A stretch of DNA of 64,000 nucleotides from contig NZ_FTOV01000011.1 of NCBI RefSeq assembly GCF_900156825.1, positions 62,001-126,000 on the forward strand, in the 5' to 3' direction. The first letter of the stretch is position 1, and the number at the start of each line of letters is the position of its first letter. The position numbers were made by a program, and so were the translations under genes. The notes beneath the pieces were generated by a model. It made no database searches, was not told where the DNA came from, and saw only the letters and a program-made list of their open reading frames with translations. The stretch comes from Chryseobacterium gambrini. GTDB taxonomy: Bacteria > Bacteroidota > Bacteroidia > Flavobacteriales > Weeksellaceae. Shown in pieces: positions 23,607-32,971 of this stretch.

Positions 23607-25469
23607 ATGAAAAAACTTGTTTTGGGTGTATTGTTTTTAGTTTCATGGCAATTTTCCGCGCAGGAATTGTATATGCCGAGAAATATTAAAAAAGCATACG
23701 AAAACGGAACCCGTGATCTGTCGGGCGCTCCGGGTAAAAATTACTGGCAGAATAAAGGGATTTATAATGTTGAGGTAAAGGTAGATGCCAATTCTAAGGT
23801 GGTTTCGGGAAAGGAAACCATCGTCTATACCAACAACAGCCCAAATGATCTGAATGATCTTGCCATAAGATTTGTTAATAACCTCCATAAACCACAGGCT
23901 CCGAGATCGGGCGTTGTTTCCAAGGATTTTCTTTCTTCGGGGTTGCATATTAAATCATTTGCTGTAAATGGTGAAAAATATAACGTAAACAGCGACGATT
24001 GGGGAACGGTTGAAAAAATAAAGCTGAATTCAGCCTTAAAATCCAAAGAGAAAGCTGAAATTAAAATAGAGTGGGAGTATCCTTTATCTGTACAAAGCGG
24101 AAGAGAAGGACAGATAGATCCTGAAACATTTTATGTTGCCTATTCTTTCCCGAGAGTCTCTGTTTATGATGATTATAATGGATGGGATATGCTTCCGCAT
24201 TCCGACAGGCAGGAGTTTTATAATGATTTCAACGATTACAGTTTTGCGATTACTGCGCCTAAAAATTACGTAGTCTGGGCAACCGGAGATTTCCTGAATC
24301 CCGATGCCGTTCTTCAGTCTGAGTATTTAAAAAGATATAAGTCTTCGTTAAAAAGCGACAAAGTCATTCATATTGCGACTGAGCAAGAAATGAAGTCCGG
24401 AAAAGTAACGAAGCAGAATAAATGGAATACGTGGAAATTTAAAGCCAGTCACATCACCGATTTCTGTTTTGCTTTAAGCAATCATTATGTTTGGGATGCA
24501 GCAAGTGTGCAGCTTAAAACGAAAAGAGCAAGTGTTCAGGCAGGTTACAAAGCGGATGCAAAAGATTTTGAGCATTATGTGGAATGGATGCAGTATAATC
24601 TCGACTGGTTTTCTAAAAACTGGCCCGGAGTGGAATATCCTTACAATGCGATGACCGCAATTCAGGGATACGCAGACATGGAATATCCGATGATGATTAA
24701 TGATACCAGTATTCCGGATGATTTTCAGGATGCGAGATTAACGGCGGATCACGAAATTGCACATACTTATTTTCCTTTCTATATGGGCATCAACGAAACC
24801 CGTTATGCTTTTATGGATGAAGGATGGGCAACGACTTTGGAATATTTAATCGGAATTGATGAAAACGGAGAAGCAAAAGCCAAAGAATTTTATAAAAATT
24901 TCAGAGTGAAAAGATGGATTAATGATCCTTCTGCAGAACAGGATCAGCCAATTATTACGATGAGTACTCAGGTAAGCGGAGCAGGGTATGGAAACAATTC
25001 TTATGTAAAAGCATCCCTGTCTTATCTGGCTTTAAAAGATTATCTGGGAGATGATTTGTTTAAAAAAGCATTACATCATTATATGAACAACTGGAACGGA
25101 AAACATCCGATTCCGTGGGATTATTTTAATTCTATGAATACAGGTTCGGGAAAAAATCTGAACTGGTTCTTTAATAACTGGTTTTACACCAATAATTATA
25201 TCGATCTGAAAGTGTCTTCAGCATCTCAGATGAATGATCTTCTGACGGTAAATGTAGATAATGTGGGCGGTTTTGCCATCCCTTTTGATGCGGAAATCGG
25301 ATATGAAGACGGAAGTGTGGAGAAGCTTCATTTTTCGCCATCGGTCTGGGAAAAAGATCAGAAAAAAACAATGCTTACGGTTCCGATTACCAAAAAAGTA
25401 AAATCGGTAAATCTTGATGGTGGTATCTTTATGGATTATACACCGAAAGACAATACTAAAACATTATAA
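23607..25469 (+). CDS. Secreted M1 family metallopeptidase (second copy)
   Basis: A 620-residue protein with a Sec signal (LVLGVLFLVSWQFSAQ, 1-18). The M1 architecture is shared with the 732-residue protein at 20015: NYWQNKGIYNVEVKVDANSK, YADMEYPMM in the GAMEN position, and the zinc site HEIAHTYFPFYMGINETRYAFMDEGW (about 382-407). It lacks the extra C-terminal domain of the first copy. The role is inferred as periplasmic or surface peptide cleavage. It is monocistronic, ending in a strong hairpin that also serves the converging M43 gene. Confidence 0.92.
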   Translation: MKKLVLGVLFLVSWQFSAQELYMPRNIKKAYENGTRDLSGAPGKNYWQNKGIYNVEVKVDANSKVVSGKETIVYTNNSPNDLNDLAIRFVNNLHKPQAPRSGVVSKDFLSSGLHIKSFAVNGEKYNVNSDDWGTVEKIKLNSALKSKEKAEIKIEWEYPLSVQSGREGQIDPETFYVAYSFPRVSVYDDYNGWDMLPHSDRQEFYNDFNDYSFAITAPKNYVVWATGDFLNPDAVLQSEYLKRYKSSLKSDKVIHIATEQEMKSGKVTKQNKWNTWKFKASHITDFCFALSNHYVWDAASVQLKTKRASVQAGYKADAKDFEHYVEWMQYNLDWFSKNWPGVEYPYNAMTAIQGYADMEYPMMINDTSIPDDFQDARLTADHEIAHTYFPFYMGINETRYAFMDEGWATTLEYLIGIDENGEAKAKEFYKNFRVKRWINDPSAEQDQPIITMSTQVSGAGYGNNSYVKASLSYLALKDYLGDDLFKKALHHYMNNWNGKHPIPWDYFNSMNTGSGKNLNWFFNNWFYTNNYIDLKVSSASQMNDLLTVNVDNVGGFAIPFDAEIGYEDGSVEKLHFSPSVWEKDQKKTMLTVPITKKVKSVNLDGGIFMDYTPKDNTKTL

Positions 25470-25472
25470 ATA

Positions 25473-25505
25473 GATTCCGGCTGTTTCAGAGAAACAGCCG
25501 GAATC
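25473..25505. terminator. Bidirectional hairpin between converging protease genes
   Basis: Fourteen-base perfect arms, GATTCCGGCTGTTT and AAACAGCCGGAATC, enclose a 5-base loop. It sits between the stop codons of the M1 (25469) and M43 (25532) genes. Confidence 0.8.
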
Positions 25506-25531
25506 ATTTGTATTAAAATTAACAATAAAGA

Positions 25532-26524
25532 TTAGTATAGTCTTAGTCCTGATCTTGCTCCGTTAGAAGCTACAACAGACTGCATTCTGGTTTTTTGTCC
25601 TGCGGAGAACATAAACATGGCTGCATCATCCACATAATCCATATAATTCATGAACATTACAGATCTCTGTACGCCGCTGCAGGTATTGTAAAGAGGGTAG
25701 CTTGGTTTTCCTGTGTTAGCTGTTGTTTGTGTAGGTGTATCGCTTACAAGGTCGTTTCCACAGTTCGCATCTCCCCAGATGTGTCTTAAGTTCAGGTAGT
25801 GTCCAACTTCGTGGGTGGCTGTTCTTCCCAGATTAAATGGAGAAGAGGCACCGGTTTTACCAAAATAAGGAGCGGCAATTACCACACCATCATTCCATAA
25901 TCCGGAAGATTCAGGGAAAGTCGCATAGCCAAGAACCTGTCCCATATTTCCTACCGTCCAGATGTTTAGATAGTTAGATGGGCTTGTTGCGTCAATTCCT
26001 CCGGTAGATGCTTTCTTCATGGCATCATTGGTACCCCAGCTTGTTTTGGTAGTAGATTTTCTCACCACATTTGCCAGTCTGAATCTTACTTTCACATCAC
26101 CTGCTTTTACCCCCTGAAATTCGGAAGGAATTTTTGAAACGTCGGTGTTCGTTCCTGCATAATCCGCATTAAGAACTGCAATTTGTTCTGCAATACGCGC
26201 ATCAGAAACATTTTCAGCAGTTGTTCTGTATAAGACATTTACCACTACCGGAATTTCAACGGTACCATCGGATAATACTTTTCCCAGCTTCATGTCATTT
26301 TCAAATCGTTCGGTTTTGGCTTCGATTTCAGAATATTTTTGTCTCAGTTCCGAACTGTTTTTCAATGCCACTTTTCTGATTTCTTCTGAAGCACAGCCTC
26401 TTTGCAGTGCGGTTCCGGAAATGGCAGGAGTGTTTTCAGATCCTTCGGTCTGGTTAGAAATGTTGTCGCTGTTACACGCAGACAGGAAACTCAGCATAAG
26501 AGCTCCGAATAATAGTTTTTTCAT
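25532..26524 (-). CDS. M43 family zinc metalloprotease lipoprotein
   Basis: A 330-residue pappalysin-type (M43B, cytophagalysin/ulilysin-like) protease. MKKLLFGALMLSFLSAC ends in a lipobox with C17. A short pro-region follows. The core has IPVVVNVLYRT, the long zinc motif HEVGHYLNLRHIWGD (HExxHxxGxxH type with N in the glycine position, about residue 240) and the Met-turn SVMFMNYMDYVDD. It also has the paired cysteines of the family (ANCGNDL, YNTCSGVQ). It is likely surface-exposed and extracellular. Its stop faces the M1 gene; upstream lies a promoter-length gap before the response regulator. No T9SS tail is present. Confidence 0.93.
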   Translation of the reverse strand: MKKLLFGALMLSFLSACNSDNISNQTEGSENTPAISGTALQRGCASEEIRKVALKNSSELRQKYSEIEAKTERFENDMKLGKVLSDGTVEIPVVVNVLYRTTAENVSDARIAEQIAVLNADYAGTNTDVSKIPSEFQGVKAGDVKVRFRLANVVRKSTTKTSWGTNDAMKKASTGGIDATSPSNYLNIWTVGNMGQVLGYATFPESSGLWNDGVVIAAPYFGKTGASSPFNLGRTATHEVGHYLNLRHIWGDANCGNDLVSDTPTQTTANTGKPSYPLYNTCSGVQRSVMFMNYMDYVDDAAMFMFSAGQKTRMQSVVASNGARSGLRLY

Positions 26525-26717
26525 AAAAATACAATATTTTGTTTCGCAGGATGAAATTATATTATTTGAAGTAGATATGCAAGTATTTCACTGTATAGTT
26601 GAATTATTTTATTATTCAATAAATAGTAATTTTAAATATATGTTACTGTATTTATATTTAAACGGTGTTTTTGTTGATTATTTAAAACCATTATTGAGTA
26701 ATGCTTGAATGTTGATT

Positions 26718-27356
26718 TTATCCTGCAAAACCGTTTTTAATGGCAAAAACGGCAAGACCGACCCGTGTTTTAAGATCTAATTTATCACAAAGCTGATCTC
26801 TGTAGCTTTCCACTGTTCTCGGGCTGCAGCACATTTTATCCGCAATTTCTTTATAGCTGAGTTCTGTAACGGTATATTTTAAAAACTCTTTCTCGCGGTC
26901 GGAAATTTTTACATTATTGGCAGCATCTTCATTGTTCATGTTGGAAAAAATGATTTTCGAAGCCCATTCCGGATAAAAAAAACCGTCATTGTTAAGTTTC
27001 GTCAATGCATTCTCCAGTTCCTTCGGATGTGTATTTTTCAGTAAGTACCCTTTGGCGCCGTTCCGGATCATTTTAATAACGCTTTTATCGTCGCCCTGCA
27101 TGCTTAAAGCCATCACTTTAATGTTCGGATGATTTTCTTTAAGCCAAAGCACGGTTTCGAAACCGTCCATAATCGGCATACTGATGTCCAGAAGAATGAT
27201 ATCCGGAATTTTGCTGTTGTTTTCGAATTTCTGGATCAGATCTTTTCCGTTTTCGGCAACGTAGATCACTTCAAACTCCGGAAAATTATCAATAATTCCT
27301 TCTAAAGCTTTTGCGATAAGTACATGATCGTCTACAATTACTATCGTTTTTTTCAT
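26718..27356 (-). CDS. NarL/FixJ-family response regulator
   Basis: A 212-residue regulator. The receiver domain (1-120) has VDDHVLIA, the phospho-acceptor in ILLDISMPIMDGFETV (about D56), ALSMQGDD and GYLLKNTH. The LuxR-type helix-turn-helix at about 145-210 reads ISDREKEFLKYTVTELSYKEIADKMCCSPRTVESYRDQLCDKL. Its start overlaps the upstream kinase stop by four bases, so the two are translationally coupled. It is the last gene of a four-gene minus-strand operon (29349 to 26718). Targets are unknown. Confidence 0.94.
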   Translation of the reverse strand: MKKTIVIVDDHVLIAKALEGIIDNFPEFEVIYVAENGKDLIQKFENNSKIPDIILLDISMPIMDGFETVLWLKENHPNIKVMALSMQGDDKSVIKMIRNGAKGYLLKNTHPKELENALTKLNNDGFFYPEWASKIIFSNMNNEDAANNVKISDREKEFLKYTVTELSYKEIADKMCCSPRTVESYRDQLCDKLDLKTRVGLAVFAIKNGFAG

Positions 27357-28138
27357 GGCTGTCTTTTTAAAATAATGTTGAGCGTAGTTCCCAAATTTTT
27401 CTGACTTTCAAGGCAAAAATCTGCCCCGATAATTTCGGCTCTGTTTTTCATATTGGTGAGCCCGATTCCGTTGGATTTGATGTTGGACTGATCGAAACCC
27501 ACCCCGTCATCTTTAATATTCAGTTCCCAAAGCGACTCCTGAGAAGTATTCAGATTAATCAGAATATTTTTACAGCCCGAATGTTTGATGCTGTTCTGAA
27601 TAAATTCCTGAGTAATTCTCAGCAATACGTTTTTATGCACAAAGCTGAGATCCAGCTGATTAAAATTATGCTGAAAATCGACATGGCATTTTTTAAACGC
27701 ATTGGTATTGTCTACTTCTTCCTGAATTAAAGTTACGATTTCCTTTTGATTAATATTATCGTCCGTTAATGTTTTTGAAAGGCTCCTGAGATCGTGAAGC
27801 GACTGATTGATGATCTGTGAAACCTGCTCAATTCTTTCGCTTACCTCCGGAACTTTATTCTCATACAAAAGCTGCTGCGTGTAAAGGCTCACTAACGTTA
27901 ATTTCTGCCCGATATTATCGTGAAGTTCGCGCCCGATCTGCTGCATCGTTGCCTGCTGGATTTCAAGCTGCGTCGCTAACAATTCTTTTTGGTGAATTTC
28001 GTTTTTTATTTCAATCTCATTCAGATATTCTTTCTTGCGCTGTTTGTATTTGCGGATATAAACCATCACTGCAGCCACAAACAATACAAAGAATATATTG
28101 AAAAGGATGATTGTTATTATGAGCTCTGTTTTCCCCAT
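27353..28138 (-). CDS. NarX-type sensor histidine kinase
   Basis: A 261-residue kinase with one N-terminal membrane helix (about 5-27), a short basic coiled coil, and the HisKA_3 dimerisation box with phospho-acceptor histidine in IGRELHDNIGQKLTLVSLYTQ (about H73). The HATPase domain has TQEFIQNSIKHSG, IKDDGVGFDQ and GIGLTNMKNRAEIIGA. There is no extracellular sensor domain, so it probably reads an intramembrane or partner signal. The upstream 215-residue membrane protein, whose gene overlaps it by 22 bases, is the natural candidate. The cognate regulator overlaps downstream. Confidence 0.93.
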   Translation of the reverse strand: MGKTELIITIILFNIFFVLFVAAVMVYIRKYKQRKKEYLNEIEIKNEIHQKELLATQLEIQQATMQQIGRELHDNIGQKLTLVSLYTQQLLYENKVPEVSERIEQVSQIINQSLHDLRSLSKTLTDDNINQKEIVTLIQEEVDNTNAFKKCHVDFQHNFNQLDLSFVHKNVLLRITQEFIQNSIKHSGCKNILINLNTSQESLWELNIKDDGVGFDQSNIKSNGIGLTNMKNRAEIIGADFCLESQKNLGTTLNIILKRQP

Positions 28139-28764
28139 ATAAATGAAATTGAGAATAATAAATACATGATGATTCCGGAAACTAGGAAATAATTAAAATA
28201 CATATTCCATAATTCTGGATACTTGTTTAATAAACTGAAGAACGTCCAAAAAGGTAAAGTTCCGATATAAAATAAAGTGACCCCGAGATTAATGTAAAAC
28301 ATTTTGTTTTTACTGAAATGCAAAATATCCGAAGAGTTAATTTGCCTGTAATATTCCATTATCACAAGAACCATAAGGATAAGGCAGCCAAACGTATAAT
28401 TGAATGAAAAAATTATTTTTCCTGCTTTAAAAAAATATTCATTGGGAAGAAAGGAAAGCAGATAAATAACAGATAGCGTATAGAATAGTTTTGGTCTTTT
28501 TAATGATTTTGCTGCGTAAAGCCAATAGAAAAATAAAAACTCAACAGGAATAACAAAATAATTAAAAAACTTTGGCTTATTATATTCCATTAAATATCCG
28601 CCCCATTTCCCAAAAACTTCACATAAAAACATGAGTATTAAATAAATGGAAAAGTACTTCCAGTATTTATCTTTAGCATTCCTATAAAATATAATAGAAA
28701 TAAGAGCAGCCAGCCCTTCCATCCAGATTAAAGATTCTTGTAGTACTTTTTGAAATTCACTCAT
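28117..28764 (-). CDS. Multi-spanning membrane protein, possible signal input for the kinase
   Basis: A 215-residue integral membrane protein with about seven hydrophobic helices (LIWMEGLAALISIIFYRNA, YFSIYLILMFLCEVFG, YFVIPVEFLFFYWLYA and others). No named domain is recognised. Its 3' end overlaps the histidine kinase gene by 22 bases, indicating coupled expression. Similar seven-helix proteins beside NarX-type kinases are frequent in Chryseobacterium (from memory). A sensory role for the partner kinase, which lacks a sensor domain, is an inference. Confidence 0.75.
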   Translation of the reverse strand: MSEFQKVLQESLIWMEGLAALISIIFYRNAKDKYWKYFSIYLILMFLCEVFGKWGGYLMEYNKPKFFNYFVIPVEFLFFYWLYAAKSLKRPKLFYTLSVIYLLSFLPNEYFFKAGKIIFSFNYTFGCLILMVLVIMEYYRQINSSDILHFSKNKMFYINLGVTLFYIGTLPFWTFFSLLNKYPELWNMYFNYFLVSGIIMYLLFSISFIWGKQSS

Positions 28765-28794
28765 TGTGCTTATTCGTGTAAATATAATTTTTTA

Positions 28795-29349
28795 TTAAAA
28801 AGATTCTGTTACTTGTGTTGAAGGAGGAGACAGGGTACCATGATTCTGACATACTACCTCTCCTTGCAAACCGGAATTTCTTGCCGAAGCCATCGCCAAA
28901 AACTCTCCGCTTCCGCTTGCGCTTAAAGGATTGAAATCATAGCAGAGTTTATCTCCGTTTTCGTCTTCCTGTTTCATGGTAGGAACCAAAACTAAAGTAT
29001 GTCTTTGCGCATACTCTGTTCCGATCGGAGTTCCCGACATGATATTCCAGTCCTGCTCTTTAGGATAAGCCGCATAATAAAATCGTATTCCCAAATCCTG
29101 ATCTGTAACGCGGGAATCGTTTTTCACTGCTTCATTTTCAATGTCTGAAATAAATTTTTTCAGCGTAGCCAGATCAAAATGAATGGAATGGGCATCATCA
29201 AATCCTAAATTTTGGTTTATACACGCCAACTGATTTTTTCTGTAGTTCTCTACAAGAGTTCTGATCAAATCGCAATGAAGGGTGTTGGGATTAGAAATTG
29301 ATTCGGCAGATTCAAATTCTAAGTTTTCTAAATTTGGTTTTGTTTCCAT
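28795..29349 (-). CDS. Unknown cytosolic protein, first gene of the two-component operon
   Basis: A 184-residue soluble protein without signal or membrane segment; no domain recognised. Notable stretches are HLATL-type helical LATLKKFISDIENEAVKN, the phrase LGIRFYYAAYPKEQDWN and a strand IGTEYAQRHTLVLVPTMKQ. The C-terminus is small-residue rich (SASGSGEFLAMASARNSG). It lies 30 bases upstream of the membrane protein in the same direction, so it probably shares its transcript with the kinase and regulator. It may be a cytosolic sensor or output of that system; nothing in the sequence decides this. Confidence 0.7.
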   Translation of the reverse strand: METKPNLENLEFESAESISNPNTLHCDLIRTLVENYRKNQLACINQNLGFDDAHSIHFDLATLKKFISDIENEAVKNDSRVTDQDLGIRFYYAAYPKEQDWNIMSGTPIGTEYAQRHTLVLVPTMKQEDENGDKLCYDFNPLSASGSGEFLAMASARNSGLQGEVVCQNHGTLSPPSTQVTESF

Positions 29350-29490
29350 AAAGCTAGTTTTAAAAGGTGTAAGGTTAGTTGGTATTGCAAATCTCGTAAA
29401 ATTTCAGGGGAATACGACACGGTTTTTTCCTGATTATTTATGGGGTTTTTACGGATTGTAAATTTTAATTAAAATGATAAAGATTTTGGA

Positions 29491-29498
29491 TAGATTTG
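29491..29498 (+). promoter_or_regulatory. -7 box of the FKBP lipoprotein gene
   Basis: TAGATTTG matches TAnnTTTG, 43 bases upstream of ATG 29542. Confidence 0.45.
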
Positions 29499-29541
29499 CA
29501 GCGATTTTAAATTCGTTAATCATAAACAATAAAATTATCAA

Positions 29542-30243
29542 ATGAAAAGACAGACTATCGCATTATTTTGCATAGCAATATTTAGTGTTTCATGCGCTAA
29601 GAAAGATGAAAACGCAGTGGATGGCAAATACACGGATGATCAAAAAGCTTCTTATTATATAGGTCTGAGTATTGCCCAAAACATGAAACAGGAAGGCTTC
29701 AAAGTAGATGCAGATCTTTTGGCTCAGGCTATTAAAGAAGAAATGAATGGAGGGAAAAAGCTAATGCCCGCTGAAGAAATGGAAGCTTTTATGCAGGAGT
29801 TTATGCAGAAGCAACATGAAAAAAAGCAGGCTGCAGCGGGGGTACAGGCAGATGAAAATAAGAAAAAAGGTCTGGATTTTCTTGCCAAAAATAAAAGCAA
29901 TCCTAAAGTGAAGACCACGGCTTCAGGTTTACAGTATGAAGTTTTGCAGGAAGGTGATGGTAAAACAAAACCAAAAGCCTCAGATGTTGTACAGGTAAAA
30001 TATACCGGAAAGCTTCTGGATGGAACTGTTTTCGACTCTACCGACAAAAGCGGAGGTGCGCCAATGGATATTAATCTGGGCGCAGTAATCAAAGGATGGA
30101 CAGAAGGTATCCAGTTGATGAGCAAAGGCTCTAAATACAGATTTTACATTCCTTCAGAGCTGGCTTACGGAGATAATGGTGCCGGACCAATTCCTGCGGG
30201 AGCGACTATTATTTTTGATGTAGAATTGGTGAATATTAAATAA
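29542..30243 (+). CDS. FKBP-type peptidyl-prolyl isomerase lipoprotein
   Basis: A 233-residue Mip/FkpA-like foldase. The signal MKRQTIALFCIAIFSVSC places the lipid on C18. The FKBP N-terminal dimerisation helices (ASYYIGLSIAQNMKQEGF, long K/E/Q helix at 85-115) are followed by a C-terminal FKBP domain (TASGLQYEVLQEGDG, VKYTGKLLDGTVFDS, VIKGWTEGIQLMSKGSKYRFYIPSELAYG, IIFDVELVNI). The aromatic active-site pocket residues are present. It catalyses proline isomerisation of envelope proteins. A paralogue without a lipobox is at 60988. Confidence 0.94.
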   Translation: MKRQTIALFCIAIFSVSCAKKDENAVDGKYTDDQKASYYIGLSIAQNMKQEGFKVDADLLAQAIKEEMNGGKKLMPAEEMEAFMQEFMQKQHEKKQAAAGVQADENKKKGLDFLAKNKSNPKVKTTASGLQYEVLQEGDGKTKPKASDVVQVKYTGKLLDGTVFDSTDKSGGAPMDINLGAVIKGWTEGIQLMSKGSKYRFYIPSELAYGDNGAGPIPAGATIIFDVELVNIK

Positions 30244-30313
30244 AAATGTTGTTTGATAGGTAGATCAGCGATAATGGGATTTGCTTATTTTACATCTGAT
30301 GTATTACAAATAA

Positions 30314-30345
30314 AATTTCCGCAGATTTTTTGGTCTGCGGAAATT
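30314..30345. terminator. Bidirectional terminator between FKBP and clpB
   Basis: Twelve-base arms, AATTTCCGCAGA and TCTGCGGAAATT, enclose TTTTTTGG. It lies between the converging stops of the FKBP and clpB genes. Confidence 0.85.
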
Positions 30346-30376
30346 CTTCAAAAATAATATATATGAAAAAAACTAC

Positions 30377-32971
30377 TTATAAATCGGTCGGTCTGAAAAC
30401 CAGACCTGTTTCCTCGAAATAATCCAAAGTGATTCTGTCTCCATCATTTACCGTTCCTGCCAGAATCTCTCTTGATAATTTGTTGAGAACTTCCTGCTGA
30501 ATGACTCTTTTCAGAGGTCTGGCTCCGAACGCAGGATCATACCCTTTATTCATCAGATAATCTACAGCATCCTGAGTTGCCGTCATAATGATATTTCGTT
30601 TCGAAAGCATTTCATTAAATCCTCTCAGTTGGTAGGTAACGATTTTTCCAATTTCCTTTTTTCTTAAAGGCTGGAATAATACAACCTCATCAATTCTGTT
30701 TAAAAATTCCGGACGTAACGTCTGTTTCAATAAATCAAAGACCTCATCTTTTGTTTTGTCAACAATCTCATCCTGATTTTCATCAGTAATATGTTCAAAA
30801 TTTTCCTGAATAAGGTGCGAACCTAAATTCGAAGTCATAATAATGATCGAATTTTTGAAATTCACCACTCTTCCTTTGTTATCTGTTAACCTTCCGTCGT
30901 CTAAAACCTGTAACAAAGTATTGAAAACATCAGGATGCGCTTTTTCAATTTCATCCAAAAGAACCACAGAATACGGTCTTCTTCTCACGGCTTCCGTTAA
31001 TTGCCCGCCTTCATCATAACCCACATATCCCGGAGGCGCACCCACTAATCTCGAAACACTGTGACGCTCCTGATATTCACTCATATCAATTCTCGTCATA
31101 TTGTTTTCATCATCAAATAAAAACTCCGCTAAAGCTTTTGCCAGCTCAGTTTTTCCGACTCCGGTGGTTCCCAGGAATAAGAATGACCCGATTGGTTTTT
31201 TATCATCACTCAATCCCGCTCTGTTTCTTCGGATCGCATCCGCAACAGCGGTAATCGCCTCGTCCTGTCCAACTACTCTGTGATGAAGTTCGGTTTCCAG
31301 ATTCAATAACTTTTCTCTTTCAGACTGAAGCAGTTTCGTAACAGGAATTCCGGTCCATTTGGCAATCACTTCAGAGATATTTTCAGAAGTTACTTCTTCT
31401 TTAATTAACTCATTCTGATGATTTTGCATTTCAAGTTCAAGCTTTTTCAGCTCTTCCTCTTTTTCACGCAGCTTTCCGTATTGGATTTCCGCTACTTTTG
31501 CGTAATCTCCTGCTCTTGAAGCTCTTTCTGCCTCTAATTTCAGAGATTCTATATCTTTTTTAATCTGCGTTAAATCTTCAGATTTTTGCTTTTCTTTCAG
31601 CCATTTGGCGTTAATTTCATTTCTCTGTTCAGAAATCTTCGCAATATCTTCTTTTAAATGATCGATTTTCGTCTGGTTACCTTCTCTTGAAATGGCAGCC
31701 AGTTCAATTTCCATCTGCATTAATTTTCTGTCTAAAACGTCCAGCTCTTCCGGTTTCGAATTGATTTCCATTCTTAATTTAGCCGATGCTTCATCAATCA
31801 GGTCAATCGCTTTATCCGGTAAAAATCGGTCTGAAATATATCGTTGAGACATTTCCACCGCCGCAATAATCGCCTCATCTTTAATTCTTACTTTGTGGTG
31901 GGCTTCATATTTATCTTTAATTCCACGAAGGATAGAAATTGCCGATTCTGTATCCGGTTCTTCCACCATTACTTTCTGGAAACGTCTTTCCAACGCTTTA
32001 TCTTTTTCAAAATACTTCTGATATTCATTTAAAGTCGTTGCTCCAATCGCTCTTAATTCTCCTCTTGCTAAAGCTGGTTTCAGAATATTTGCGGCGTCCA
32101 TTGCACCTTCACCGCCTCCTGCGCCTACCAAAGTGTGGATCTCATCAATGAAAAGAATAATCTGTCCTTCCGATTTAATAACTTCATTCACCACGGATTT
32201 CAGACGCTCTTCAAACTCACCTTTGTATTTTGCACCGGCAATCAAAGCGCCCATATCCAGTGAATATAATGTTTTATCCATCAGGTTTTCGGGAACGTCA
32301 CCGCTGATAATTCTGTGGGCGATCCCTTCTGCAATTGCAGTTTTACCAACGCCGGGTTCACCAATCAGGATCGGGTTGTTTTTTGTTCTTCTGGAAAGAA
32401 TCTGCAACACTCTTCGGATTTCCTCGTCACGGCCTATTACAGGATCTAATTTTCCTTCCGCTGCTAATTCGTTGAAGTTTTTAGCGTATTTATTTAAAGA
32501 CTGATACGTTTCTTCCGAACTTGCAGAAGTGGCTTTCGAGCCTTTTCTTAATTCTTTAATTCCGCCTTCCAAAAGACTCTTGGTAACGCCCATATCTTTC
32601 AGCATTTTTGAAACTTCTGAATTCGTTTCCAATAAGGAAAGCCATAAGTGTTCAATGGTTACATATTCGTCGCCCATTTTTTTAGCAATGTTAGGCGCAT
32701 CAAGCAAAACTTTATTTGCTGATTGTGAAAGGTAAATATTGCCTCCCTGTACTTTAGGGAGTTTCTCTAAATTTTCGCGGTTTCGCTCTCTTACCAAAGC
32801 CGCATCTGCTTCAGATTTTTTTAATAAGAAAGGCGATATATTTTCATCTACCTGAAAAATACCTTCCAGTAAATGTTGAGGTTCTATCTGTTGGTTGCCA
32901 AATTCCATTGCCACCTGTTGTGCAGCCTGAATTGCTTCCTGAGATTTTACGGTATATTGATTTAAGTTCAT
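30377..32971 (-). CDS. clpB: ATP-dependent chaperone ClpB
   Basis: An 864-residue ClpB, the normal length for Bacteroidota. It has the Clp N-domain (1-145, repeats AIQAAQQVAMEFG and NKVLLDAPNIAKKMG), AAA+ domain 1 with Walker A GEPGVGKTAIAEG (about 206), the long coiled-coil middle domain (about 405-530, rich in E/K) and AAA+ domain 2 with Walker A GTTGVGKTELAKA (about 605), ending with the ClpB C-terminal domain (GYDPAFGARPLKRVIQQEV). The coiled-coil insert distinguishes it from ClpA/ClpC. It disaggregates proteins together with DnaK/DnaJ/GrpE. No CtsR- or HrcA-type site was recognised upstream. Confidence 0.97.
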   Translation of the reverse strand: MNLNQYTVKSQEAIQAAQQVAMEFGNQQIEPQHLLEGIFQVDENISPFLLKKSEADAALVRERNRENLEKLPKVQGGNIYLSQSANKVLLDAPNIAKKMGDEYVTIEHLWLSLLETNSEVSKMLKDMGVTKSLLEGGIKELRKGSKATSASSEETYQSLNKYAKNFNELAAEGKLDPVIGRDEEIRRVLQILSRRTKNNPILIGEPGVGKTAIAEGIAHRIISGDVPENLMDKTLYSLDMGALIAGAKYKGEFEERLKSVVNEVIKSEGQIILFIDEIHTLVGAGGGEGAMDAANILKPALARGELRAIGATTLNEYQKYFEKDKALERRFQKVMVEEPDTESAISILRGIKDKYEAHHKVRIKDEAIIAAVEMSQRYISDRFLPDKAIDLIDEASAKLRMEINSKPEELDVLDRKLMQMEIELAAISREGNQTKIDHLKEDIAKISEQRNEINAKWLKEKQKSEDLTQIKKDIESLKLEAERASRAGDYAKVAEIQYGKLREKEEELKKLELEMQNHQNELIKEEVTSENISEVIAKWTGIPVTKLLQSEREKLLNLETELHHRVVGQDEAITAVADAIRRNRAGLSDDKKPIGSFLFLGTTGVGKTELAKALAEFLFDDENNMTRIDMSEYQERHSVSRLVGAPPGYVGYDEGGQLTEAVRRRPYSVVLLDEIEKAHPDVFNTLLQVLDDGRLTDNKGRVVNFKNSIIIMTSNLGSHLIQENFEHITDENQDEIVDKTKDEVFDLLKQTLRPEFLNRIDEVVLFQPLRKKEIGKIVTYQLRGFNEMLSKRNIIMTATQDAVDYLMNKGYDPAFGARPLKRVIQQEVLNKLSREILAGTVNDGDRITLDYFEETGLVFRPTDL

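Noticed and set aside
30724-32735. Open frames on the plus strand across clpB
   Set aside because: They are antisense shadows of a long, well-conserved gene, with no recognisable protein features.
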